A DNA stretch of 64,000 nucleotides, from NCBI GenBank assembly GCA_018136815.1, contig CM030936.1, positions 702,831-766,830 of the forward strand. Reading direction: 5' to 3'. The notes below the pieces were generated by a model. The model was not told the origin of the DNA. It did not search any database and saw only the letters and a list, made by a program, of their open reading frames with translations. Origin of the DNA: Isochrysis galbana (Eukaryota; Haptophyta; Isochrysidales; Isochrysidaceae). Made by a program: the position numbers and the translations under genes. Positions 45,265-55,181 of the stretch are shown one piece after another (the stretch's first letter is position 1; every line of letters begins with the position of its first letter).

Positions 45265-46343
45265 CGGTGCGCGTGGCGGTGGCCAGGGGGGACGGGGGGA
45301 CGGGGGGGGGGGGGCGGGGGGGGAGGAGTGCGGTTGAGAGAAGGTAGGGGAGTTGCTGGAGCGGGAGTCGCGGGCGGGGGGGGGGGGGCGGGGAGGCGGC
45401 GGGGGGCACGGAAGAGGAGAGTGAGAGAGGGAAGAGAAAAGAGGAAGAGAAGATCAAGAGAGGTCATCATACTTTACCAAAGGAAATTCGACATTCTTCT
45501 GTATGTAGCGTGCGTAGTAGGAGTAGAGTAATCCTACTCCGACTCTTGCTGTATGTAGAGTAGAGTAGCTCTGGAGTACCCATTCTTCTTCTCTCGGAGG
45601 AGGGTAGAGCTCTAGAGTAGAGTAGAGTAGGATAGGAGTGGGAGTAGAGTACAAGTAAGTAGAGTAGAGTAGTTACTACTCCCTCCCTCCCTCCCTCTCT
45701 CTCTCTCCTCACACCTCTCTCTTGAGAAAAGTATAGGAGTACCAGACCTCCAGCACAATCCATTACGTAAGGGAGACGACCAAATAAACAGAGTTTTGGA
45801 GGGAGATCGAGACCGGGAGAGAAAAGATGAAAGAAGAGACAGACAGGAGACAAGAGGGGTAGAAACGGGAGAAAATAGGAGGTGAAAAGAAAGATTCGAT
45901 TTTTCGGTGTGTACTCGTTGGAGTACAATGAGCGAATATATGGAGCGTGGGGAAGGTGGAGAAACAAGCAGAGAATGAGAGCCGAGGGAGGAACGAGAGA
46001 TGAGAGGGGGGGGCAGAAGGGAGAGAGAGAGGAGAGAGGAGGGAAGGGGGGGAGGGGGGGGGGGGGGGGGGGGGGGAATGGCGCGAAATTCAAGTGCCTC
46101 ACAAAAAAAGGGGGGGTCGTCTAGGCGGAGGCGTTGAGGAGGTCTCGCCTTTTGCTTGGTGGGGCGGGTCGCGTGTCGCGTGTGTCCCATCAAGTGGCGG
46201 AGTGGCGGACGAGTTGGTCTTCTCGCACCAATCCATCAATCCATGAATGTGCACATGCGCATGCAAAGTGCCGCATGGTCTCCGGAGCTCGTCAAATTGG
46301 ACAGCGATGATGACAGCGACTAAGAAAATGGTTGTGTTGGTGA
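45265..46343. repeat. G runs, GTAGAG-rich and CCCTCC/CTCT tracts
   Basis: G runs at 45300-45400 and 46035-46077. Many AGAGTAGAGTAG words at 45517-45672, upstream (minus sense) of the start at 45264. CCCTCC and CTCTCT tracts at 45681-45725. No gene. Confidence 0.7.
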
Positions 46344-46526
46344 CCTAGATGGGAAACACGTATTAACCGTATTTGGCCAGAGGCCAAATACATATGTATT
46401 TGGCTGTATTTGAAGCGCGTCCTGGGTTGTAGGCCTCGAATGTATTTGAAATGTATTTGGCCGGAGGCCAAAAACATATGTATTTGGCTGTATTTGCAGG
46501 CCCCAGCACCGTATTTCCCATCTAGG
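46344..46526. mobile_element. hAT-like MITE, copy 4 (183 bases)
   Basis: Ends CCTAGATGGG / CCCATCTAGG, orientation as copy 1. Perfect target duplication GTTGGTGA at 46336-46343 and 46527-46534. Confidence 0.92.
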
Positions 46527-47162
46527 GTTGGTGACGAGGCCTTGAGTCCACTCTGAGTCCCAACGTCCGAAACGGTTCAAAAAGTGTTCATTTCATTTAA
46601 TAGATGGATTGTTCTTTATATATAGATACGCCTTGGAATCATCTCATAAGCCTTGCTCGGGAGAGGGGGTCCCTAGGGATCGCGAGGCGCCCCCATTGCT
46701 CCCTATCCCTATTATTATAAAAATAGGTTTGCCGAAGAGGCAAAGAGATAGCACCATGCTCGGCATCGGGGCAAGCAAAGCAAGCGCTGCAGGCAAATAA
46801 GTGCTCACTATGGCAACCTTAAACTTTATGACATTTATCCGCCTGAACCTCAAGAACAAGTATGCTCCCCACAAGCGGCACAGAAGTAGCAAGTAAGACA
46901 GCAGGCGGAAATTATTTGTGGCGGAAGCGGGAAGTAGCAACAGCACAATCGTGTCTCCCACACACCGCAAAACGTCCTCGAAATCGGCTGCCGCCGTAGA
47001 CAGGAGCCCAATGGTAGTTCAAGCCATTGGAAGACGACAGCAATTTGAAGCTTTCGGCGTGCATCAGAGGCAAGAAGCTGGAAGCAAGCAAAGCCATGCG
47101 GGTTGGGGCGCCGAGTAGGGTGCTCTCATCTCGAACAATAGCATTGAGGAATTCGCTTCCAG
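46527..47162. other. intergenic, no recognised gene
   Basis: 3' flank of the aspartic protease gene (minus strand) and AT-richer sequence. No frame with a domain. Confidence 0.5.
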
Positions 47163-48305
47163 CTAGATGATTGTCATGCGCCCATCGTCCACGTCTATAG
47201 TGATAGAGCGCTGCCAAAGAAAGGCCAATCCTACAAAAAGCACGTGAGGAGCTTCGCCTAGGCCATCGTTTAGGCGCAGCCGCCACGCTTCGAAGAGGCT
47301 CTGCCGTCGACCAAGAGGCTTGCCATTGCACTGAAAGGGCTGGCCGTCGGCGCATTCCGCATTGCCAAAGTCAGGATCGAACCAAGGCACTGAAACAGGG
47401 CTGACGATAAGAGGGAATTGATCGAATTCCTCCGCGGTTGGATCGACTGAGCGCGCACCCGGAAGTGGGCGCCTGCGACGTTTGACAGAAGCCTCAACGA
47501 CCATGACGTCGCCTTGCTCGGTTGCCAGCTCGATACGTGCCTCGCGCCATTGTGGAGGCAAGACTCCGGCATCAAACAGTGAGTCGGACACTGATATGCC
47601 CGTGGTGCCACTGTCAATCACGGCCACTGCTGGCCGACCGAGGCGGATGGTCTGGCCGTTGACCACGAGACTAGACACTCGTGCGGCGTAATTGGCGATG
47701 GGAGCTCCGCGCGGCCGCAAATCAATTATTGGTACCGCATCGGTCTCATGTGGAATCAGGCTCACGGGTGAAAGGGTGAGCTGGCGCGCCAAAAAGTCGA
47801 AGCGCAGCGAGGCGATATCCGTCTGCTCGAGCAAGGTGGGACGAATGCGCGGAAGGCGGCGCTTGGTGAACCCCAAGAAGATGGCGCCGCCACCACCTTT
47901 TCCCACGTAAGACCGCACCACGCCAAACGTCGTGTTCTCGACTGCAAACCCTCGAGATCCAGTCAACTCGAACCTGCCCAAGTCCCACTGCACGCCCACG
48001 TCCTCTCCACCGTACAGCTCGTCGGTGTCGGATAGGCCGGATGGGCGTCCCCCGCCGCGATAGCAACCCCAGAGTCCCTGGCCATCCGCGTCGCAAGTGC
48101 CGTCGACGAGGAGGAACGGAGAGCCGGTGTCGACGACAGCAAGGAAAGGCTGGCCGTCGATCCGGTAGCGCACGCAGTAGGCGCCGCCGCAGAGGGAGAG
48201 TGGGACGATGGAGAGCGGTGCGGACTGCTCCGCACGCGCTGGACGCCTCTGCGCCACGCAGAGCGCGGCGAGGCCTCGGAGCAGCTGCGTGCGAGACGGG
48301 CGCAT
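47163..48305 (-). CDS. pepsin-family (A1-like) aspartic protease
   Basis: Intronless, 380 residues. Two catalytic blocks are visible: LAVVDTGSPFLLVDG (D59) and VAVIDSGTTGISVSD (D231), the DTG/DSG pair of a two-lobe aspartic protease, 172 residues apart. The N-terminus (MRPSRTQLLRGLAALCVAQR, then RPARAEQSA) is basic and short-hydrophobic, fitting a targeting or signal peptide cut near AEQSA. The end VGLAFLWQRSITIDVDDGRM resembles the C-terminal G-x-x-F-L block of pepsins. Cysteines suggest a secreted or lumenal enzyme. Substrate unknown. No breaks. Confidence 0.88.
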   Translation of the reverse strand: MRPSRTQLLRGLAALCVAQRRPARAEQSAPLSIVPLSLCGGAYCVRYRIDGQPFLAVVDTGSPFLLVDGTCDADGQGLWGCYRGGGRPSGLSDTDELYGGEDVGVQWDLGRFELTGSRGFAVENTTFGVVRSYVGKGGGGAIFLGFTKRRLPRIRPTLLEQTDIASLRFDFLARQLTLSPVSLIPHETDAVPIIDLRPRGAPIANYAARVSSLVVNGQTIRLGRPAVAVIDSGTTGISVSDSLFDAGVLPPQWREARIELATEQGDVMVVEASVKRRRRPLPGARSVDPTAEEFDQFPLIVSPVSVPWFDPDFGNAECADGQPFQCNGKPLGRRQSLFEAWRLRLNDGLGEAPHVLFVGLAFLWQRSITIDVDDGRMTII

Positions 48306-50379
48306 CCGGCGTCGGCGCTCTCCGCCGTCGTCGGGGCTCGCCGACGCGTGCCGCCACTGCCTATTGTTTTATGTTAGGTGTCGTTCCGTCAATTATGGGA
48401 CATCAATAGAATGGAGCCATCAAATGTCCATAGATATGTATACAACAATATTTCACATACCCTGTTATCGATGTTTAAGAACTACGGCGCGCGCTTTCAG
48501 ACCGCAATGTGGCAGGACTAGTTGGTTGGGCGAATTTTGGCAGGACTAGCTCACATCGCGCCGCGCATTTCAGTCCCTTGCCTAGGGCGGCTTCTCCTCC
48601 ACGAGGTCTACGCCCAGCTGTCGGAACAGGTTCGCGATGCTCTCCCGTTCAGGAAGGCCGATACTCAATATGTTCACTTTCGACGCTTGCCCGGTCCATT
48701 GCCAGCTGAGGCGGTGCCGGCGTTTGCGCACGTGGACGACGAGTCGTGCCGGGCCGCGCACGAGGAGGCCACCCGGCTAGTGTCGTCGGTGGAGGCGCCG
48801 CTGGAGGCGCGCCGCTGCTGCGGCTCCACGCCTGGCGGACGCGCGCTTCGACCTGGGTGGAGGCGCTGTCCGCGGCGAGTCTTGTACGCGTGCTGGAGCT
48901 GGTGCTGTGCGAGCGGGCGCTCCGCCTGCGCGCGATCGACCAGCGTGTGATCGAGCGGAGCCTTCCGGAGGCAAGCAGGCGACAAGGGAGGCGACAAAGG
49001 AGGCGAGGGCATAGAGCAAAGAGGGCGAATGGACGAATGTAGGACCCTGCGACGGTGACTAGTGACTAGCCTGCAAGGAGGGGACATAGAAACGCAGACA
49101 ACTTCTAAAACAAAAAGGTCGATCGCGGATGCGACACCCTTCTACCTTCTACCGTTGTAGGTTGTACGTAGGCACCAGACATCTCAACATATGAATAATA
49201 TGACCAGACGGCGGACATGCCTTCATGCCTTGAGGTGGCGGCGCTGCCCATGCCTATATGCCTATAGCTATAGCGCAAGGGTATAGCGCCCTTACCCAAT
49301 CATTTCTCTTTCCCCACAGCTCCTCTCTGATGATCTGTGATCTGCTCCTCACCCTCCCATTAGGCCCCCCGCCTACGAGACCAAAACAGGATCAAGGCGT
49401 GGGGGCTTTCGGCTTTCGGCGCGCGCGCCGCGCGCGCGCCACCATTCTAATATGGAGGGTCATATTGAGGCAGTTTCAAATACGGTGAATACGGTCTGTA
49501 TCTGGCCTTCGTCCAAATACGTTAAATACGTATCTCCCATCTACTCTAGGCCTCTTGTCAACCCTTGTTTTTTAAAATGCAGACTGCGTTTTCGAGGGTC
49601 TGGCTGGATTCACGATCGGCGGTCGAGTAGTAGACCGGCCCTTTTAGGCTCTTCGGTGATTTTGCCCGCCGCATGGCCCTCGTCCAGTCCCGAGTCGTGA
49701 AAGAAGATCGACGGTACTCCACTCGTAGGGGGGAAGAAGGGAGAGACGGGGGGGTCTTTCTCTTCGCTCCCTTTCGCCCTCCCGACGGGACGCGGCGCTC
49801 CGAGGGAAAGGCGTTCGTTCGCGTCCGTCTCCGCCCCCTCCCCCCCCTTCCCCTCCCTCCCCCCCCCTCCCTCTCCCCCTTCCCCCCCTTCCCCTCCCTC
49901 CCCCCTTCCCCCCCTTCCCCTCCCCCTTCCCCGTTCCCCCCCCCTCGCCCGCGCCCCCTTCCTCGGCCCCCCGGGGGAGGGGGGGGGATGGGGGGGGGGA
50001 TGGGGGATGGGGGGGAGGGGTTGAGAGTTGAGAGGGGGTGGGAGGGAGGGAGGAGGGTGGGGGAGGGCGGGGGCGCGGGGGGGGGGCGGAGAAAGAGGGC
50101 GGCGGCCGCAGGGGCAGAAGAGGGTTAATTTTGCGGATCGTCCTGTAGTTTTCGAGTGTCTCTCTCCCTCGCTGCGTCTCCTCCTCGAGGAGTACTTCTT
50201 CCCCCCTCCCCCCTCCCCCCTTCCCCCCCTCTCTCTCACCTCTCACCCTCTCCCACATCTCTTCCAGATCTCTCTAAAGTATCTCCTTTCCTTCTTCCCT
50301 CTCTCCCTCCCTCCCTTCCCCCTGAAGCTTTTTCTTCCTCTCGCTGGATCGTTGGAGGCGCGGCGGCGCGGGGCGTCCT
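48306..50379. repeat. repeat-rich region with a decayed unknown coding frame
   Basis: 48375-48440: CGTTCCGTCAATTATGGGACATC repeat. 48522-49042: two overlapping frames (VYAQLSEQVRDALPFRKAD..., then after a shift WVEALSAASLVRVLELVLCE and ERSLPEASRR) read like one helical protein broken by a frameshift, origin unknown. 49233-49410: dispersed repeat shared with 27728. 49470-49555: decayed MITE end. 49820-50230: C/G-rich tracts leading into the next gene. Confidence 0.5.
49475..49553. mobile_element. decayed fragment of the hAT-like MITE
   Basis: TTCAAATACGG, CCAAATACGTTAAATACGTA and TCTCCCATCTA...CTAGG match the right end of copies 2-3, with substitutions and a small insertion in the terminus. 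The left end is missing. Confidence 0.7.
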
Positions 50380-51894
50380 ATGGTGGACGACGAGGAGGAG
50401 TTCATCTTCCTCGAATCGGACCGGCCAATCCGTGAGGATGACGTGCACGCGCCGCACGTGCGTGTGCTCAAGCTCAAGCTCGCGCCCACGCCCAACCGCC
50501 CATGCGCACAGCCGGCCAAGCTCCGGCTTATATCTCCTTCTCATTCTCCTCTTCCTCCTTCCCTTCCTACTGCTACTGCTGCTCCTCCTCCTGCTCCTGC
50601 GTCTGCGCCTGCTTCCGTCACTTGTGTGCCCAATCCTTTTTCTCGCGCCTCTGCTCCTGCTCTTCACCAGCCCCAGCCCCAGCCCACGCCTACCTTCAGA
50701 TCTCTGCCCATGTCGAACATAGACCCTCAGACTCAGCTGCAGTCCCAGCAGCAACCCCAACCTCAGCCAGAGCCGGAGCCGCAGCTGCAGCCGCGGCCGC
50801 AGCCCAAGCCCAAGCCCCCGCAGCCACAGCCCCAACTGCAGCCACAGCCGCAGCAACAGCCCCAGCCCCAGTTTCAGGTCTTCCCGCAGTTTTTCCCGCA
50901 GCTCCAGCCGCCGCAGCTGCAGCCCCAGCCCCAATCCCAGCCTCAGCCTCATCCACTGAATCAGCTGCTAGGGCAGCCTCAGCTCCAGGCCCAGCCGCAC
51001 CATCATCCCCAGCCGCAGCTGAAGTCACATACCCAGCCTCACCAGAAGACGCAGCCGCTATCACAGCAGCATTCACTGCAGCTAACGCAGCCCCATTCTC
51101 ATCACATCTCCCAGCCTAAGTCGCAGCCTCAGCAGATGCCATCGCTACAGCTACAACTCCAGCCCCAATCCCAGCTCCAGCCTTGCCAAAAGCCTAGGCC
51201 TCAGTTGCAACTCCAGCCGCAGCCGAAGCCGCAGCCGCACCTCCCATCTCGGCCACGGCTGCAGCCACAGCTTGAGCCACAACATCAGCAGCAAATGCAA
51301 CCTCAGACACACCAACCGAGCGGAGCAGAAGATGAAAAGAGGGAGGTGGTTCGCGAGCGAAGGGGGAAGTTGCCAAAGCGTGTTGAGAACAATCGTGTGT
51401 TGCGGTGGCGAACAGAGTTCGGCCTCTTGATGAGTGGCGATCCATCGAGGCGTAGAGTCACGCGGAGCGCACTGACGTCAGCGATGCCCATCTCAAGGCC
51501 TGCTCCGCAGGCGAGTGGGACCCATCAATGTGCGAGCCGACGGCGCACTGTTGCCGGAAACGCCAAGACGCCCAAGGCCAAAGTTTCGAAGGGAGCCAAA
51601 CAATGCATAGGAAAGTCCTTTATCAGCACGAGTAGCCGTATGCCGCAACCTTCTCGTACGCCGCAGCCTTCTTTGCCACATATGGTGAATGAGTTAAATC
51701 CAGACGATTGGGAGATTGGATCCAAGCTGCAATGTTATGACGAGTACCTGCACAAGTGGCAAAATGCAAAAATTGTCGGAATGCAAAGGGACGGCGCTTC
51801 CAGCTCTTTCAAAATACACTATGAAGGCTGGAACGCCAAGTGGGACGAGTGGGTACCACTGTGCAGTTGCCGTTTGCGTAGCAAGAAGACGTAG
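50380..51894 (+). CDS. PQ-repeat protein with C-terminal Tudor-knot (chromo-barrel) domain
   Basis: Intronless, 504 residues. The acidic start (MVDDEEEFIFLESDRP) is followed by about 200 residues of Gln-Pro repeats (PQPQ units), a basic region (RERRGKLPKRVENNR) and the C-terminal domain: WEIGSKLQCYDEYLHKWQNA, then KIHYEGWNAKWDEWVP. The HYxGWNxxWDEWV block is the hallmark of the Tudor-knot/chromo-barrel in MRG15, MSL3 and MYST acetyltransferases, which bind chromatin. No catalytic domain is joined, so it is probably a chromatin adaptor. The PQ tract continues over many CAG/CCN codons, so length polymorphism is likely. Confidence 0.85.
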   Translation: MVDDEEEFIFLESDRPIREDDVHAPHVRVLKLKLAPTPNRPCAQPAKLRLISPSHSPLPPSLPTATAAPPPAPASAPASVTCVPNPFSRASAPALHQPQPQPTPTFRSLPMSNIDPQTQLQSQQQPQPQPEPEPQLQPRPQPKPKPPQPQPQLQPQPQQQPQPQFQVFPQFFPQLQPPQLQPQPQSQPQPHPLNQLLGQPQLQAQPHHHPQPQLKSHTQPHQKTQPLSQQHSLQLTQPHSHHISQPKSQPQQMPSLQLQLQPQSQLQPCQKPRPQLQLQPQPKPQPHLPSRPRLQPQLEPQHQQQMQPQTHQPSGAEDEKREVVRERRGKLPKRVENNRVLRWRTEFGLLMSGDPSRRRVTRSALTSAMPISRPAPQASGTHQCASRRRTVAGNAKTPKAKVSKGAKQCIGKSFISTSSRMPQPSRTPQPSLPHMVNELNPDDWEIGSKLQCYDEYLHKWQNAKIVGMQRDGASSSFKIHYEGWNAKWDEWVPLCSCRLRSKKT

Positions 51895-52950
51895 TTGGCC
51901 TAGTGGGGCTGTTCTTGCTCTTCTCCTGTTCAAATGAATTGCTAGAGCCCTACTGGGTTGGCAGCTTGGCGACGTGTATGTCGATTGCACTCATCACTCG
52001 TGTGGTTCCCTCTTACGAAGATTTGGACATCTAGCTGCGAGGACGAGTGCACTCGATTGAGGACATGAGTTGAATAGGCTGACTGACAACGGCGTAAACC
52101 TATTTTTTTGCCTCTCCAGAGGAAGAGTGCTCTCCAATGTCGGGCATCGGCGACAAGCATTGGTTCTATTCAGCCGTTCATGATCGGCGCGGAGTGAGAG
52201 CTTTTCTTAGTGCCTGGCGCTAGAGTAAAACTATTGTCTTAGTTTGAGCTATGGAGTATGCCGTGACCGCCTCCGATCCCAGGAGACCCTCGCCACCACG
52301 CCCCACTGCGGGAGCGCCCCATGCCGTACCACAGATAGCATGGTCCACTCACTTGCACTCTGCCTTTGGCATGCAGCCCGCACTACTACACGGCACTATT
52401 TTCCAGCTCCGCGTGTTCGCAATGTGTTGTCTTCAGGCCTTTTGGCATGAACATTTCCGCATGAGCACGAGCCTTCTTCGTTATATACCGTCTCCCATGT
52501 TCGTTGTGGTCACGCAAGGCATGCAGATTCGGTATCTCCCTGGGCTCAAGCTTGCGTTCGCCGATTTTCGAACTTAACAATCTGACCCAGACCCCTAGCC
52601 CTAGCGTCGTGATAGTACCGGGCTAGTGGCTAGTGGGAGTAGTGGTGAGAGGGTGCAACCTCAGGTTTGGTTGTTTTTTTGACAAATGCCCCCATGAAGT
52701 GGAGATGTAAACCTCTACGGACAAGGCACCCCGGGCATCCATGTCGTTGCTGGCCTAAAGCGTGTTGGGAGAGGTAATATGATGTGAGTTTGGCGTTGAG
52801 GGTGTGAGGGGATGGAGGCGAATCGCGCCGCAACGCGGCCTTGCCACGTCCAGCCGTATGGACTCGCCCTTGAGAGCGGTGTACTGCCTGGTGCTGCCCT
52901 TTGGGCCTGTTGAGTGAGTGTCGTGTGTTCTATGTCGTTGGGCTTGTCAG
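51895..52950. repeat. intergenic repeats, including MERA-module copy 4
   Basis: 52228-52262: AAACTATTGTCTTAG then ATGGAGTATGCCG, module copy with a decayed frame behind it (MEYAVTASDPRRPS). 52646-52745: GAGAGGGTGCAACCTCAG...TTTTTTTGACAAATGCCC...GACAAGGCACCCCGGGC, repeated at 56695-56800. Confidence 0.6.
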
Positions 52951-54080
52951 AAAACTATTGTTATAGTTCGAGCGATGGAGCGCGCGCCGACCGCTCCCGA
53001 TCCCCAGCCACCTTCTGGGAAAAGCTCTATGCTAAGCTCAAGAAGAAAGTCGCAGCGTGGAAAGGAGTTCGTTCAGAACCTCTCGATTCACGGGAGAACT
53101 TTACTAGTGAACTTTATTATATACGGGACGCCGAGATACTGGTTATTCACTTCCACTCCCCCGGCATGGTTCAGGGAAGCCATCGACTCTGACGTCCAAT
53201 CGATATTATGGGACAGGACCCCCCGGCTACAGGCTGACGAGCTAGGCTCCTCGCAAGACAGCAGAAGATGGATAACTTATCCGACATACCCGAGAGTGGG
53301 GACGAACGAGGACGGGCCCCTTCTGGGGATCGGACTACTCCCTATGAAGGAACACACGCGAGCGCTCCAAACGATATGGATTGTCAAGTACCTAAACCCG
53401 TCACAGGCGGAATGGAAAACGGTATTGGATCAATGGTTCAGCCGCACCCCGTTGGGGAGAGCGGCGGTCTTCTCGAAAGTCGACACGAAAAGCCTCACGG
53501 CTAGTATTCGTGGTAACAACACGCTCCCGACCTTTTGGAAGCAAGCACTCGAAAACTTCAGGAGGATTAATTTCCTTAGTTCCTTAGGGAGACAAACACG
53601 CGGGAAGGGGCCCAGGGCTCCCCAATATGGCACAATCTATTTCACAAGCCCCCGGCGATTCACCATTCACATAGGTCGAAATGGGAGTCTCTACCTCTAC
53701 AGACAGTTATTGTACATAGTAGTATAATACTGTCAACCCGGATACGGGGGGTATATACACTACGGAGGAATGCATGGCATACTTGCCGGATGGAGAGCGT
53801 TGGATACGCCATAACGGTAATTACATATCGGTAGGCCCCTTTCTCAAGTCGTGGGAAAAGATATCCGAATGGGCTGCTAGATCAAGACTAGTAAATGTCA
53901 CCGCTAATTATATTGACCTTCTTAGGAAGCAAGCGGTGTCCCCGCCCCCTGCTCCGGAAGAGCATGAGTTAGCCCCTCAGGAAGATCCGGACGCACACGA
54001 TGTAGGAGACATTCTCATTCTCGTGGACAAAGGGCATAATTACTATTTGTACCGGAGGTTTGTTCCCCTGGCGTAGCCTT
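52951..54080 (+). pseudogene. non-LTR (LINE) retroelement 3' remnant behind a MERA module
   Basis: The module (ACTATTGTTATAG, ATGGAGCGCGCG at 52975) runs straight into a LINE thumb region: FWEKLYAKLKKKVAAWKG, LLVNFIIYGTPRYWLF, STPPAWFREAIDSDVQSILW, LGIGLLPMKEHTRALQTIWI, QAEWKTVLDQWF. These follow the order found after the RT domain of L1-like ORF2. The frame shifts near 53050 and breaks at 53727; 53774-54076 continues (WIRHNGNYISVG, then LVDKGHNYYLYRRFVP). The RT palm and endonuclease are absent, so this is an internally deleted copy. It suggests the MERA module is the 5' end of this LINE family. Confidence 0.75.
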
Positions 54081-55181
54081 TAGCCTTTGCTACACCAGTT
54101 GACAGTTCCCCCCTTGGGGTTGTTGAATGTTGAATGGTCTGGCCAGGCTTGTGCCTCGTGCTGTCGCACGAGGTCAGTACCGCGGCTTTGTAGGGGCCCA
54201 ACCTTGCGGCTTTCCCTATGGGATGCGGCTCTGAGCCGACTTGTCACAGTTGCCAGGTGGCCTTGAGTGGCTAGATGCGCACGCGCCTACGTTCTAAGCG
54301 AAAACAAAACTATCAGTCGGCCCTCTTTTGACGGAACGCGACTTAATCGTTAATTTCGAGACCAAAAACTGCAAACTTGGGCTTGAGACCATGGGGCCCA
54401 TCATGGGGAATCCGAATCTGTGTGTCTTGTGCGTCAGTAATATCACGGGGAACTGTTCAACTGTGGGTGTGGGCGCGTACCTTAGTACCTTACACAGATA
54501 TTGATGCCTACATACAGCCTTCAGATGGGCAGGAATACAACAGCATGCAGTGAGCAGCTAGGTGGCCTGCTACTCCTTCATTGTTGTGCATTGGGCGGCC
54601 CTCCCCCCTCTCAATTTGACATCCAAGTACACCTAGTGGAGGGAACACCTCAAAAGATAGCCGGTCACGTACGAGCATCCAGAATAGCGCTTATAACATG
54701 GTAAGTTGGCGCGCCCTAGTCGGAAAGTATGTTCAGCGACGTCGTAGGTGATGCATAAGCAGCCCTTCAAGCCTCCAGAACTGTTACCCCCCCCAAAAAA
54801 CCAAAAAAATTTTATTTCGCCTCGCGGGCGGCACTAAGGTTCACTTTCGTAGCCACGCCCCTTCGCTTCTCGCTCCCTCACTACCCGACTTGCGGCATCT
54901 CCCCTTGTGCTCTGAAGTACGTAGGGGCTCAGGTTGCTGGGGGGGACCTCTACCTCTGATGATAGAAGTAGGTATAATGGGTAGTGCGAACGTTCGTTTC
55001 GCCCTGCCGCCGCAGCCTTGCCCCCTCCCACCGCCCTTCCTCCACCCACCCCCGGACGACACGCCCCAGCCCACGCCTCTCCCCCGCCCTTTCCCCTCAA
55101 CCTCCCTTCTTGCTTTTGTCCCCCCTCCCCGCCTCCTTGCCGTGGGATCGGCGCAGACTTAGGAGGGCATACCTTGGACCC
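54081..55181. other. intergenic, repeats and 5' flank
   Basis: 54315-54345 holds an inverted CGTTCCGTCAAAAGAGG word. The rest is unremarkable. 54990-55150 is pyrimidine-rich, the likely leader of the next gene. Confidence 0.5.

Noticed and set aside
49610-50258. Overlapping 200-codon minus frames rich in Gly/Arg/Glu and Pro
   Set aside because: Pure low-complexity translation of G/C tracts in the leader of the Tudor-knot gene.
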